Positions 46,727-57,522 of a DNA stretch of 64,000 bases are shown in pieces; the stretch's first letter is position 1; every line of letters begins with the position of its first letter. The translations under genes were made by a program, and so were the position numbers. The stretch comes from Priapulus caudatus. Taxonomy: Eukaryota; Priapulida; Priapulimorpha; Priapulimorphida; Priapulidae. The stretch spans positions 153,510-217,509 of the forward strand of contig NW_014577229.1 in assembly GCF_000485595.1 (NCBI RefSeq). Reading direction: 5' to 3'. The notes under the pieces are model-generated. The model saw only the letters and a program-made list of their open reading frames with translations, searched no databases and was not told the DNA's origin.

Positions 46727-46826
46727 GTTTTACGCTGATGTTTCCGATGGCGTATCTACGTGTGAAGAGTCAGCGAGCAGATGTATGGGTGCAGTGTGTT
46801 ACTTCGCTCAAGGTCCGGCCAGCCAA

Positions 46827-46843
46827 CCAATAGTCACCACGTG
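46827..46843 (-). promoter_or_regulatory. CCAAT box and E-box upstream of the Ly6-like start
   Basis: CCAAT (46827-46831) and CACGTG (46838-46843) lie 100-117 bp upstream of the ATG. No TATA box was seen, so the start site is not placed. Confidence 0.35.
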
Positions 46844-47262
46844 CGATATCGTATTGGATTTGTTTGATTTAATACGTCATCGATGCGAGAATGTTGATCC
46901 GTTTCCGCAATGATAACATGTCTGGCGGAATTTGTCGGGTGGTTTTAATTGTTTGTTCAACATCAAAGCGATATATTGCAAGTCAGTGAACTAGTACAGT
47001 CTTAACTGATACCCTGTCAATCACGCTTGTTCCCTAATATCAGAAGTAGATTTTTGATTTGATTTGATTTATTTATTTCGATAATTAACAAAGCATACAT
47101 TACATCGATAACAGCATAAATAAACAAAATGCAGCTAGAAAATTCTCGAGGATGAAAACACAAAAAGCGTGGCTAACACACTTATTTCCATTGTGGTCCA
47201 ACATAACATTGTACATACTATAAACTATAGCAAAATTAATATACCCACGATCCCCAAAATTT

Positions 47263-47860
47263 CTGAGTGATACAGTACAAAACATTGATATACAGCATGA
47301 AGAAAAAATATATACAAAAAAAACTTCAGCATATTATGTACAAGTAAAGTGAGGTAAGTGTTGGAGCAGTTAAAAAAAAAATGAAAAAAATAGATGTTTT
47401 CTGAGTGATACAATACAAGACAGTGCTATATACTATGAAGAAAAAATATAAACGAGAAAAAAAACTTCATCATATTCTGTACAAGTAAAGTGATTACAGT
47501 AAATGTTTAGCAGGTAGAAATGATGTTTCCTGAGTGAATACAGTACAAAGCAGTGCAGAACAATATGAAAAAAAACTAAATACATACAAAAAAAACTTCA
47601 TCAAATTTTGTACAAGTAGTACCCTTTTAGCACATCATTTCGACACTCGATTCATACACCATTATATCCACATTACAAACAACATATTTCGCACACACTC
47701 ACATTTAACGTTATCAAGTTATAAACGTATTGAAAAGTGCAATAGTGTTGGGCAGTTAAAATGGTAATTTTGAGTGATACAGTACAAAGCAGTGCATATA
47801 CAACATGAAGAAAAAATAGATACAAGAAAAAAACTTCAGTATAGCCTGTGCAGGCAAAGT
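47263..47860 (-). repeat. Tandem repeats in the LINE 3' UTR
   Basis: About four diverged units begin at about 47263, 47400, 47530 and 47769, each containing TGAGTGATACAGTACAAAGC followed by GAAGAAAAAATA and AAAAACTTCA. Spacing is irregular (about 130-240 bp), so the units carry different insert lengths. Confidence 0.75.
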
Positions 47861-48053
47861 GATTAAGGTACACTTTACCATTATTTCGACACACATACGT
47901 ACATCATTATATACATATTGCATACATACACCCACACTCATATTTATATAAGTGTAATATAATTATATATAAGATAATACTTATATCAAGTATAAATACA
48001 CTGATAATTGTAATAGTGATGAGATCATGTCACCCCTATATTTCATCTATTCA

Positions 48054-50963
48054 TTTAGTAAACCGTGATTAGTAAAATATGAAGTCACTGTCTTCCATTG
48101 TCTTAACCTTTTCCATAAGGTGTTTTTTAACTTGCCCTTTGAAACTAATATATCTGGCTGCAGATCTAATGTGAGGTGGTAGGGAGTTCCAAGCTTCAAT
48201 TGAAGTATATATAAATGTCTTTTTCTATTGACCCCCACTCTTGGTTTAAAGATTGACAGCTCCCCAGCCCTAGTTTTGAAGCCGTGAATTTCCGAGGTTA
48301 ATGTAAATCCATCAGTCATGTATTCGGGACTGAGATTATGCAGAATTTTGAAAACATGGTTTACCTTCAGTTGTACTACTCTGAACTCAACTGGAACCCA
48401 ATTTACAGACAGGAACTCCCTTGCATCTATGTGGGTTCTTGGTCCCAGATTTAGAACACATCTAATAGCTTTATTTTGGCATACCTGCAACTTGCATTTT
48501 GTTTTCATTGAAAGGCTACTGTACCAAACACTACACGCCTAATCCAAATGACAATGAATCAAGGCAGTAACTAGTATTTTTTACATAATTTGTTTAAATA
48601 TTTAGCTTTTCTGTAAATAAATTTTCGATCTATTGTTGACCTTTTTGACAACTTTGCTTCCTGTAATTTCAGCAGTCAAATTGTGTTCTAATTCTACTCC
48701 TAAATATTTTACTGCAGTCTTACTTTGAATATCTGACCCATTTCATGTGACAACAATGTTTGTAAGTCGACTGATTTTATTTTTTGATCTAAACAGAATG
48801 GTTTCTGTCTTTCCAAGGTGCAGGGATAGATTGTTGTCACACAGCCATCTACTAACCGTCCAAGCTTAATTTTTCCTGAATAACCTGAATATCAGTTCTT
48901 GATACTAACAGCGCCGAGTCATCAGCATACAATAAAAGCTTAGTTTTTACAGCGTCTGCCATATCGTTTACATATATTAAAAATAGCAACGGTCCTAAAA
49001 TCGATCCCTGAGGTACACCACATGTTATATCATTTTTTGCAGAAAAGGTGCCTCCGACATCTGTCATCTGGCTTCTTCTGCACAGATAGGCCTGGAACCA
49101 TTCGACCACCTTATAGTGTAGACCAATTGCTTTTAGTTTTGATAGTAAGATATATTCATTCCGAATGTAATCCGTTAAGTGAATTAAGGCTGTATCTGTA
49201 GAATGAGCTGATCGAAATCCAGACTGAAACTGGTATAATAATGAATTATCCCTCAGGTATTTCTCTATTTGATTATAAGCTACTCTTTCTAGAACTTTGG
49301 ACATAACGCTAAGAATCGACACAGGTCTATAATTTCCTGGATCGGTTTTGCTTTCTTTTTTTGTGCAAGGGGATGACTCTCGCCAATTTCATATCATCTG
49401 GAATTATTCCATTGAGGAATGATAAGTTGTTAATATGTGTAAATGCCTCACAAATAATCTCAGACCCATCTTTTATAAATTTAGCTGGTATGTTATCTAA
49501 CCCTGTAGCCTTATCAGGGTTTATGTTATTAAGTACCTTTAAGACCTCTTCTTTGCTTACAGGGAAAAATTTAAAATTATTTCCTAGTACTCCTCTATCT
49601 CTATAGTAATTAGTGACTCGTGTCTCATCGTAAATGCCAGACTGTTTTGGCAATTTTTCCACTAGGGTTGAGGCCACGTTCGTAAAGAAAGTATTAAAGC
49701 TATCTGCTACCCTTGACTTTTCAAAACATATATTGTCCCCAATTTTTAAACCTACCTGACCAGAGCTATTATTTGCTTTATTGTTCATACCCATACTTTT
49801 TAGAGTGTGCCAAAGTTTTTTAGGATTATTTTTGTTGCTTTCAATCTTTTCTGTATAAAAATGGGCTTTTGCCCTCTTAATCTCATTCTGAGTGTTGTTC
49901 CTAAGTAACTGGAAATCCCTAAAGTCAATTTCATCCTTATTTCTCCTGAATTGTAATAGTTTCCTGTCCCTTTCTCTAATAAGTTCCTTTATCTCCGAGT
50001 TAAACCATGTCTTTGATTTCTCTTTTATTCTTACCTGCTTAATGGGTGCTACAGTGTCGATGGCTTTAAGAAGATAGGTTTTAAAATTTACCCATGCTAT
50101 ATTTCTAGAATCTGCATTCAAGATATCCAACCATTTCTTTTTCAATAGGATCTCTTTAAATACCTCTGGGCTGTAGTGTTTCATTGACCTAATTCGAGTA
50201 GTACGATGCTTACCTATAACCTTTCTAATAGATTTCCTTGTACAGTATGTTAGGAAATGATCACTTATACCCATTGCTATATAGTACCAGACTGGCAAAT
50301 CTTATCCGCATCCGACACCATTATTATGTCTATTGCTGTTTCTGATGAATTTGTTTACCCTAGTCGGACTAGTAATTAATGGTTTTAAATCGAAATGATA
50401 GCAAAAATTTTTGAATGTCTTAAGTGGTCCTGATAATGATTTACGGGTTTACTGAGTATATTGACATTAAAATCACCTAGAATAATAATTTCTAACTCCA
50501 CAAAATTTTCTGTAGAAATGCATGCATTCTCTAGTAATTCAAAAAAGTCTCCTTGTTTTGGTGGTTTATAACAAACACCCGTTAATATTGGTTTTGTTCG
50601 TGGCAGTAATATTTCGACCCATATTGCTAGTTCTAGCCCAATTTTGAACATATCAGGTCTCAGGTTGTAAGCAAAGTCTTTCCTTATATAAATACATACT
50701 CTGCCACCACATCTATTCCTATCCTGTCTTTCCACGGTATAGTTGTCTATAAAAATTTCTGAATTTTCAACTGTTTCATCTAGCCAAGTCTCAGACACTG
50801 CTATCACTGCAATTTTAGCAAGATTGGAGATATATCGAATCTCATCCATTTTGGGGAGGAGGCTACGAGCATTTAAATGGATAAAGTTCAAACCTTTCTT
50901 TAGTAGACAATCAAATGTTGGTGAATCCGAAGCGCGAGGGGTCGCCTTCTCCGTTGTCTGCAC
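48054..50963 (-). pseudogene. LINE ORF2: AP-endonuclease plus reverse transcriptase, broken
   Basis: Three frames make up the ORF. The endonuclease (50963-50385) shows LNFIHLNARSLLPKMDEI, AVSETWLDE and ILGDFNVN. The linker to RT start (50298-49327) includes SDHFLTYCTRK and FNTFFTNVAS, then NNINPDKATGLDNIPAKFIK. The RT core (49322-48852) has YQFQSGFRSAHSTDTAL, GVPQGSILGPLLFLIYVND and YADD. The C-terminus (48508-48054) includes QNKAIRC. Between YIRNE and YILLSKL the expected block with the first catalytic aspartate (the F-D-T-V-D-H region) is absent, so besides frameshifts the polymerase has lost motif A. Length is otherwise close to the usual ~950 residues. Confidence 0.85.
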
Positions 50964-51299
50964 ATCTGATGATACCAGTGCGTTTAATGATGCTTCGACG
51001 CCCCAGGCTCCTAGTTTCCCTGGTGTGTTTTTAGGAAGCTTTCCGCTAGACGAGCTCCTCCGGTCTTGTTAAGGTGTAGGCCATCCGGTGCATACAGGTC
51101 ACTCCTATCCATGAAGTACCTCCAGTTGTCGAGGTACGTTGCGTTGTTTGCCGTGCAGAAGATCTCCAGTGTCCTGTTCAGCGACATTATCTTCTGGTTC
51201 AGGTGGTTACGGTTCGGCTTGAAGCACGGTAGCAGTCCCTATATGATCAGTTCCTTGGTTTTTTCACTTGTACTCCTTGCTAATTGCAGAAGATCTTGT

Positions 51300-52079
51300 C
51301 TAGCTTCTTCCAATTTTTTATTTAAAGCATCATTTACCCCCAACATGCATAATTACTGTTCCCAGACTATCTTCCCGATTAACTACTCTGTCTAGCCTTT
51401 CTTCTATATATCCTGTGCCCCAGCCCCTCCAAAGGTTAATACACACCTATCCCTTGTTTCTCCATTGTTACTTACTGTCTTTACTGTCTGTCTGACTATT
51501 GAGTCGCCCAAAATTAATATTTTTTCACGTTGGGTTCTACTGCTGTCTTCATTCGTTGGATTCAGTGGCTGTGATGTCCGGTCCTCCATCTCCCCAGTGG
51601 TCTCGTCGTCCCGGTCTATAGTGGTCCCGTCGTCCCGGTCCATGGTGATACCGTCGTCCCGGTCCTTGGTGGTCCCGTCCTCTAGGTCTATGGTGGTCCC
51701 GTCCTCCAGCTCCTTGGTGGTCCCTTTCTCCAACTCGTTAGCAGTGGAATCCCCAGCTTCAGCTTCCTTGACCTTGGCCGTGAACTCAACCAGCTCATCA
51801 AGTATATGATGTAGCTTCCCTCTCGTTCCTCACGACTCCTCAATAGCCAGACTTCCTTCTTCAGCTTCTCGATCTCCTGAGTGAGAGCAGTCTTCTCGCT
51901 AGTCCACTGTCTCTGGAAATTACAGGCGTGACAATCATACACGAAATCTTCCGGCATGACGTCTGTACATCACTGACATTTTCCCATATATCCCACCTTT
52001 TACACTTACTGCATTGGGCCCACCTATTCCCGAATTTATCAGCCTTCTTAGTTACTTTCCTTTTCTGCCCCATTATATT
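51300..52079 (-). pseudogene. LINE ORF1: zinc-finger, coiled-coil and esterase-like protein, frameshifted
   Basis: The start is likely MGQKRKVTKK. A CSKCKRWDIW motif and, after a frameshift, CHAC make a four-cysteine finger of PHD-like spacing. Next comes a short coiled coil (LTQEIEKLKKEVWLLRSREE), then a low-complexity stretch of seven or so 7-9-residue units (LEDGTTIDRDDGTT-like). An SGNH-esterase segment follows, with ILILGDSIVRQ (the GDS nucleophile block) and further on the HVG.ND block, interrupted by an extra G. This arrangement matches ORF1 proteins of some CR1-like elements, where the esterase-like part is thought to aid RNP or lipid association. Confidence 0.7.
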
Positions 52080-52115
52080 AGTGGAAGTCAAACTATTTCG
52101 AATTCTTAGATCTTA

Positions 52116-53049
52116 GTATAAAAATTAAAACTATGAAAACGCTTTCCTACTTACAAATTTATTCCCGCCAAAACAACAATCGTTACAATGGCCGCCCCCT
52201 TTCGAATTATCTCTGAACTAATCTAAATGGGAAATATTTGTGATATTTAAATTATTAGGTTAAAAATAATTGGTAGATAGATAATAGGAATTAGATATAG
52301 GAATAGAAGTAGATATTCGTTCGCCGCTATATGTACTGTCATGAATTTACACAAAATCAATTCTAATCATTATTATATTGGTAGTAATATAATAATTATT
52401 CATGATTTCCCGCATCGCCTATATATTAGATGGTGGGCTATTGTATTAAAAAAACTCGCATGGCTTTTTCTACTGCGATCCGCAGTATTGATCTGTCTAT
52501 TTGATCAACTTTGTCTCTTTCCTTCTTTGATGTAGTCCCTTGGAGACTAATAGTTACGAGGTTACACGAGGTTATAGAGAGTTAGATTGAAAGAATTCCA
52601 TGCGTCACCAACTACAACAATCACGTGACACAACGAGAAACACGCGAGAAAACACCGCGATGAGGCGCCACTGAGCACCATGTGAACAGCTACTGTATAA
52701 ATCTACAAGCAAATAAAATAACCGATAAATCTGTAAGACAGCTCCCAATGTCAACTCGGATTTCCTTACCCAACAACGCAGTGCTATATACGAGGAGTTC
52801 AAGGATTACGAATGTACTCGCCTTGAAAACATCATTCCAGAGTATGATCCTACTCTACTATGACCCACGTCCAAGTATACATGCGTGCACTTATTACAGA
52901 AGTTATACGATTCATGGATATGACGTATATTCGATATACATTGGTTTATGGTAATATACTGATGTGAGTTAGTGCTTTTTCACTTCAAATAAAGACCAAT
53001 TATACAAACGAGACGTATCACGCAAACTTCACGCGCATGCGCGGGTTCG
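52116..53049. other. No gene seen
   Basis: AT-rich sequence between the LINE 5' side and the 3' end of the Lys/Pro/Glu-rich gene. It may include the latter's 3' UTR (minus strand). Confidence 0.55.
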
Positions 53050-54211
53050 TTACAATCCTTGCATAAGTTGTCTCATGAAATGGCCGTCGACGATGCTACG
53101 CAGCGCCCTCTGGTTGAGCTGCTGTTCTTCTTCCGGTATCGGGTGCAGTATCAAGCGTTTGTAGTCGGCCATGTTTGCGTGCTGCCTCACTTCCTCTAGT
53201 TTTTTATCGATTTCTCTTTCCAACGAATCGATATCAACATGGCCGCCGTGGTCTCCCGCGACTGACCAATCATGATGCTCGTCGTCGCCCCCGCTAGGCG
53301 CGCTGTCATCGGTGTTTGGCGACGCGACCGTCTGTGCTGCAGCTACGCTGGCAACAGCAGGTGTAACCGGTTGTTTGATATCCTTGCCGTCCGGGGGCGC
53401 CGATACGTCCGTTTTCGGCTCCTGTGGGTCCTGCGGTTGGTCTGTATTCGCTGTCTTCTCCGGCGTTTTGTTCGGTTCGGATTGTTTCCGAGGTTCTTTT
53501 TCCGGTTCCGCTGGTTTTTCCGATTCCGGTTCGTTTTTTTTTGGTACTGCGGGTTCGTTTTTTTCTGTGTTTGGGTCTGGTTGTTTCTCTTGGTCCTTTG
53601 CCGGATCTGGTAATTTCTTTGTTTCTTTCTCCGGTGGCTCTTTCGTTACTTTGCTCAAAGCTGATTGCTTCCTTGACTTTGGTCGCACCCTGCTCTTGTT
53701 CGTGGACGGTCTAGACGGGTTCGCGGAGCCTCCGCTGTGGACGCTAGTCGAGCCAGACAGCTTAGCAGGTGTTTTGGAACGACGTCTCTTCTCCGCCAGG
53801 GTCTCGGCCAAGGTTTTACCTTCTTTCTTCTTTACTTTCTTTCCGGGGGCCTGTTTCGATGGATCATCGACCCCAAGAAGCGTGGTTCTGTTAAAGTAAT
53901 CCGAGAGTTATTCGATTTTTCGAATCGTTCATCGCATTGATCAATCGGTCAGTGCGGCTATCCATCCATTCATCCATTCATTGATCCATCCATCCATCCG
54001 TCCGTCCATTTATCTATCCATCCATTCATCCATCCATCCATCCATCCATCCATCCATCTATTCATCCACTCATTTAATTCTTACCTATCCTTCGTTCGCT
54101 TCTTCTGCGGTATGTGCTGAGTACTGTTAATTTTCTCCGCTTCTTTCGCGTCCAGAGGTGCGTGAGTGATTTTCGGCGCAGCATTCTCGTCGGTGTCTGA
54201 CGAGCCAGATT
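53050..54211 (-). CDS. Lys/Pro/Glu-rich protein of unknown function, 3' two exons
   Basis: Exons 54211-54085 and 53887-53050 join in phase 2 (GGATAG|gtaaga; ttaacag|AACC), giving about 320 residues to a TAA. The upstream junction (cttgcag|AA, phase 1) shows that 5' exons are missing from the model. The first exon is Ser/Asp/Glu-rich ([13 protein letters not shown]). The long exon has basic Lys/Arg clusters ([20 protein letters not shown]), then about 100 residues of Pro/Lys/Glu repeats ([18 protein letters not shown]). It ends in a compact, conserved-looking block ([20 protein letters not shown] ... [20 protein letters not shown]) with a predicted helix. It is probably intrinsically disordered and intracellular. 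I do not recognise the family. It lies on the same strand as the trehalase, about 3.3 kb beyond the trehalase stop codon, and is presumably a separate gene. Confidence 0.7.
53945..54065. repeat. (CATC)n microsatellite
   Basis: ATCC/CATC tetranucleotides filling most of the intron between the two exons of the Lys/Pro/Glu-rich gene. Confidence 0.95.
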
Positions 54212-54357
54212 CTGCAAGCAATGTATATATATATATATATATATAGCGATTCAATGGTTGTTTATGAACTCGTGTGTCGAGAGTGCTCAATACTACCATG
54301 AGTAGAGCAAACATGATAAAGTTATACGGACACGGTAAGTAATTTTGACTCTGTTTA

Positions 54358-54410
54358 TTGCATACAGAACTGTTTCGTGTGGAGCGAAAGCTCCACACTC
54401 ATCAGTGCCT
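54358..54410 (-). ncRNA. Hammerhead ribozyme of Penelope-like type
   Basis: Read on the minus strand: stem I 5' strand GCA, core CTGATGA (54405-54399), a perfect 9-bp stem II GTGTGGAGC-TTTC-GCTCCACAC, core GAAA, a 4-bp stem III ACAG-TT-CTGT, then the cleavage triplet GTA with predicted cut between 54363 and 54362, and stem I 3' strand TGC. Every conserved core base is present. The very short stem III is the form known from Penelope-like elements, whose terminal repeats carry hammerheads. It is about 105 bp from the inverted Penelope-like fragment. Confidence 0.85.
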
Positions 54411-54515
54411 AATACAGAGTGATCTATTTAGAACATCCCGAGCAGTATAAAAACATCATGCATAATGTGATCTATTGTTCATGCGTGCGCGTTCTAAAGA
54501 AATACCATAGATACT

Positions 54516-54880
54516 AATTAGCGCGTCATTGTCGATGACTGTTGACGAAATCAAAACGGAACTCGACAGAACTTAGTAAACATATTTGGAACTTGAAAGA
54601 CAACAACCTAGACTACGCGATTAAATGGAAGATACTGAGCAAAGCGCCACACTACTCGAACACTACGAAGAAATGCAACCTATGCTTAACAGAGAAGTTC
54701 TACATATTGTGTAAACCTGAGACCGCGACACTGAACAAGAGAAACGAACTTGTTGGTAAATGCAGACATAAAGATAAATTTTTATGTTGGTTTTTTAACC
54801 TCGGGAACGTTATGTGAACTCTTACAATGAATTCAGTTTAGCGCCAGCGCGCAGCAGTCACCGACAATGACGCGCTAATT
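54516..54880 (+). mobile_element. Rearranged Penelope-like element fragments
   Basis: On + at 54542-54817 a frame encodes the C-terminal part of a Penelope-like GIY-YIG protein: TELSKHIWNLKDNNLDYAIK, CNLCLTEKFYIL and LNKRNELVGKCRHKDKFLCW. The reverse transcriptase and the GIY-YIG catalytic strand are absent. It is flanked by 26-bp inverted repeats (54516-54541 and 54855-54880, 25 of 26 identical; ATTAGCGCGTCATTGTCG). Leftward, on minus, the copied 3' UTR continues to the hammerhead at 54358-54410. The locus therefore holds two pieces of one element in opposite orientation, an arrangement common in this class. Confidence 0.7.
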
Positions 54881-54939
54881 CATCATTGCTATTGCATTAT
54901 TCATTATAATTCATTATTCATTATTCATTATATTCATTT

Positions 54940-55141
54940 ATATTTATATTTATATATTATATATATATAATACTATATATATAATATATATAATATATCA
55001 TATTATTATTGCGCCAAATGACTTTCTTTCTTCCTCTCTCCCTTTCTCTATCTGTCTTTCTATCTATCTATCATTTATCTATATATCTATCATCTATCTA
55101 TATATCTATCATTTATCTATATATCTATCTATCTATCTATA

Positions 55142-55198
<57 letters not shown>

Positions 55199-55206
55199 AT
55201 CTATCA

Positions 55207-55237
<31 letters not shown>

Positions 55238-55241
55238 GATC

Positions 55242-55308
<67 letters not shown>

Positions 55309-55316
55309 GTATTTAT

Positions 55317-55348
<32 letters not shown>

Positions 55349-55352
55349 TTGT
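54940..55352. repeat. (TA)n and long (ATCT)n microsatellite
   Basis: TATA-rich tract from 54940, then about 300 bp of ATCT/CTAT tetranucleotides from about 55050. Confidence 0.97.
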
Positions 55353-57522
55353 CACGTATTTACGTATTTACAATGCTAACTATCATATGACTAACTACAA
55401 CATAATGAATATAAACTAGAGAGAGCACTCGTGCTGTAAGTATATACTAACCCCATTCAGCCATCGTCGTCAATGTTGCTGTCGAGTTGTGCAGTAAACA
55501 GCGGCAGTAACAGCAGCAGCAGCAGCAGCAGCATCAGGAGCAGTAACAGCAGTAGTAGAACTAGGCTATTAATCGTTGCACCGAGTCATTACGTATTGAT
55601 AGACATGCAGCAACGTGCGCAGCATCAGTGAATTAAGTCAAACAACAGTGGTCTCTACGATGGCAATCGCTGCTAAGGTCCTACTGCATGGCACCATAGT
55701 TACGTACACGCTCGCACGCGTCGTCGGCTTTGCTTAGACGCAGTAGTAAAGTCTCCTCGTATTAATGTTTGTCGCTTCCATTCTACGCCTGCTCAGGTCG
55801 TCTGCGTGTGTAAACATGCGCGCTTGGTACGGGGTCTTCCGGCATGCTGCCAAGCAGCTGTGACCATGACAACATTGACGCCGGTGTCGCGCGCCCGCTG
55901 TCTTCGTCGTTAGAGGTGCCGAGCGATTCACGTTCGTCAGTACAGCGGCAACGGGGTGGTGAATTGAGCTTCGGGTATTTTTTAATAACACGGAGCTCTT
56001 TCCAGATTTGCTTCCCACCCCCTCCTCAGCCAGCGCTCGTCGAATGCCTAAACTCAGGGATAGTTGGCAAGGTTTGTTGTAAGATGGAGGAATATTTACA
56101 CGTTGGACACACTGTTTTGGATTCTTAATAGTATCTGTATTGGATTAATCTTCAATATACGAGCTGAGCTTTAACATTGTACCGGCATTATGTAACATTA
56201 TCTAATGTTTCCGAATTCGTACGCGAGGTGTACATTGTTCAGATATGTCGTGCGCGTTCCCAGACGACATTAGTTAATTGTGGATCCGGATCCAGACGTT
56301 TTCCAGCATTATTATGCGTCCAAGATGAAATAATGGTTATTGGCTGTCGTAACGGCAGCGGATACACCGCGCAGCCATACGATAAGAACATATAAAATGT
56401 TTAATAAACTGAACAAACACCCACACGCGCATGTTATCATGATCATGAGTAAGACGTAGTGCCCTCTATCGGTAGATTTTGCGTAGCTTTGCTAAGGTGC
56501 AAATAAGGTCTATACCATACATCGTACTATCTTAAAAACGTGTGTCATGGATCGCAAAATTCTGGAAAATTTATGTGCTTATTATGTATATGTTCGCTCG
56601 GCGCCATACATTATATTTCTCGCGCACCACTATAACCTCGACCAAGAAGAGAAGGCATAGAAAGGTATATAAAGGCATACGACTTCAATGCTGGGAAGCC
56701 AGGACACTTTACAATGAGTACCACGAGGCACTGAGATTAACCATTCTCTCACCAACCTACTCGAGAATCCGTGCTCTCTATTTCAAACATGTAATTTAAA
56801 TAATATCTTATTTCTTTTAGCAGATATGAGTCACGCGCGCAGAAGTCTGGCGCTGTAATCACTGCCGCATCACGGAGAGGTTATAGAAACTGAGTAATTA
56901 TAATTATCAAAGTGAGGGATTAGTATTGAAATGATTCATATCAAATTATTCGAGCGTATGTATTCTATGCCTTAAATCTACAAGTTTGCAAAAAACATCG
57001 TTTGTTTGGCGTCATGCGCTACTTTTTGTCGGGATATTTGGACATTTTGCGCAGTACCATTTGTAACGTGAGACAATGACATTCTTTCTTTTCCGTTCCA
57101 ACTACTCAAGAGTGCTTGCTCTCTGTTTCAAATGTGTAATTTCATGAAAGTGTTCAGCAATTTTTCTCTGATAAAATTTTTGTTCAGCTTTGGTTGTGTG
57201 ATTTTGTGATTTTTATTTGTTGACTATGGGTGTGTAATCCAGTGCAAGTAAATTTCGAAAAATATACCACACGGGAATAAATTGGAACGCTAGAACTCAC
57301 ATCCTTTTAACCCCAATTTACTCCACACAAATTTCATCCCATTAAATAATCTAGTTCAACATATTCTATCGAGTAACATGTTATATGAACCCTTTTTCTA
57401 TTTGTACTAAGATACAGATATCATTTAAGAGCGCGTGCGTAGTTGATGCAAAGGATGTCCAAAAGATATACGATGTTTTAGCAAGACAACCCGTCCATGA
57501 TGGCACCCATTGTCCTAATGCG
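55353..57522. other. Intergenic or intronic to the Lys/Pro/Glu-rich gene; no exon confidently placed
   Basis: A short CAG run is at 55507-55535. Two partially similar segments (ACTC.AGA.T.C.TGCTCTCT followed by TTTCAAA) lie at 56758-56800 and 57105-57145. A minus-strand frame ending at 55783 (with TSNDEDSGRATPASMLSWSQ) has coding-like composition but no compatible splice sites. The 5' exons of the Lys/Pro/Glu-rich gene are expected here or further right. Confidence 0.4.

Larger units (their letters stand above)
47052..52115 (-). mobile_element. CR1-like non-LTR retrotransposon, nearly full length, defective
   Basis: On the minus strand the order is ORF1 (about 52079-51300), ORF2 (endonuclease then reverse transcriptase, about 50960-48054), a 3' UTR of 1 kb and a short direct-repeat tail AAATAAATCAAATCAAATCA at about 47055-47076. 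CR1/L2-type elements end in such short tandem repeats rather than poly(A). ORF1 with zinc-finger and esterase parts is a documented variant in CR1-like elements. Several frameshifts and one internal deletion make it non-autonomous now. Confidence 0.88.

Noticed and set aside
53272-53899. Plus-strand hydrophobic frames ([13 protein letters not shown] and similar)
   Set aside because: Antisense of the Lys/Pro/Glu-rich exon; codon complement of Lys/Glu repeats gives Phe/Leu.
54970-55355. CRISPR-like or long open frame of Ile/Tyr/Leu/Ser repeats
   Set aside because: Plain ATCT microsatellite; no spacers and a eukaryotic context.
55783-56030. Minus-strand frame with TSNDEDSGRATPASMLSWSQ, ending in TAG
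   Set aside because: Composition is coding-like, but there is an upstream stop, no good acceptor, and no donor in a phase that would join the exon at 54211.
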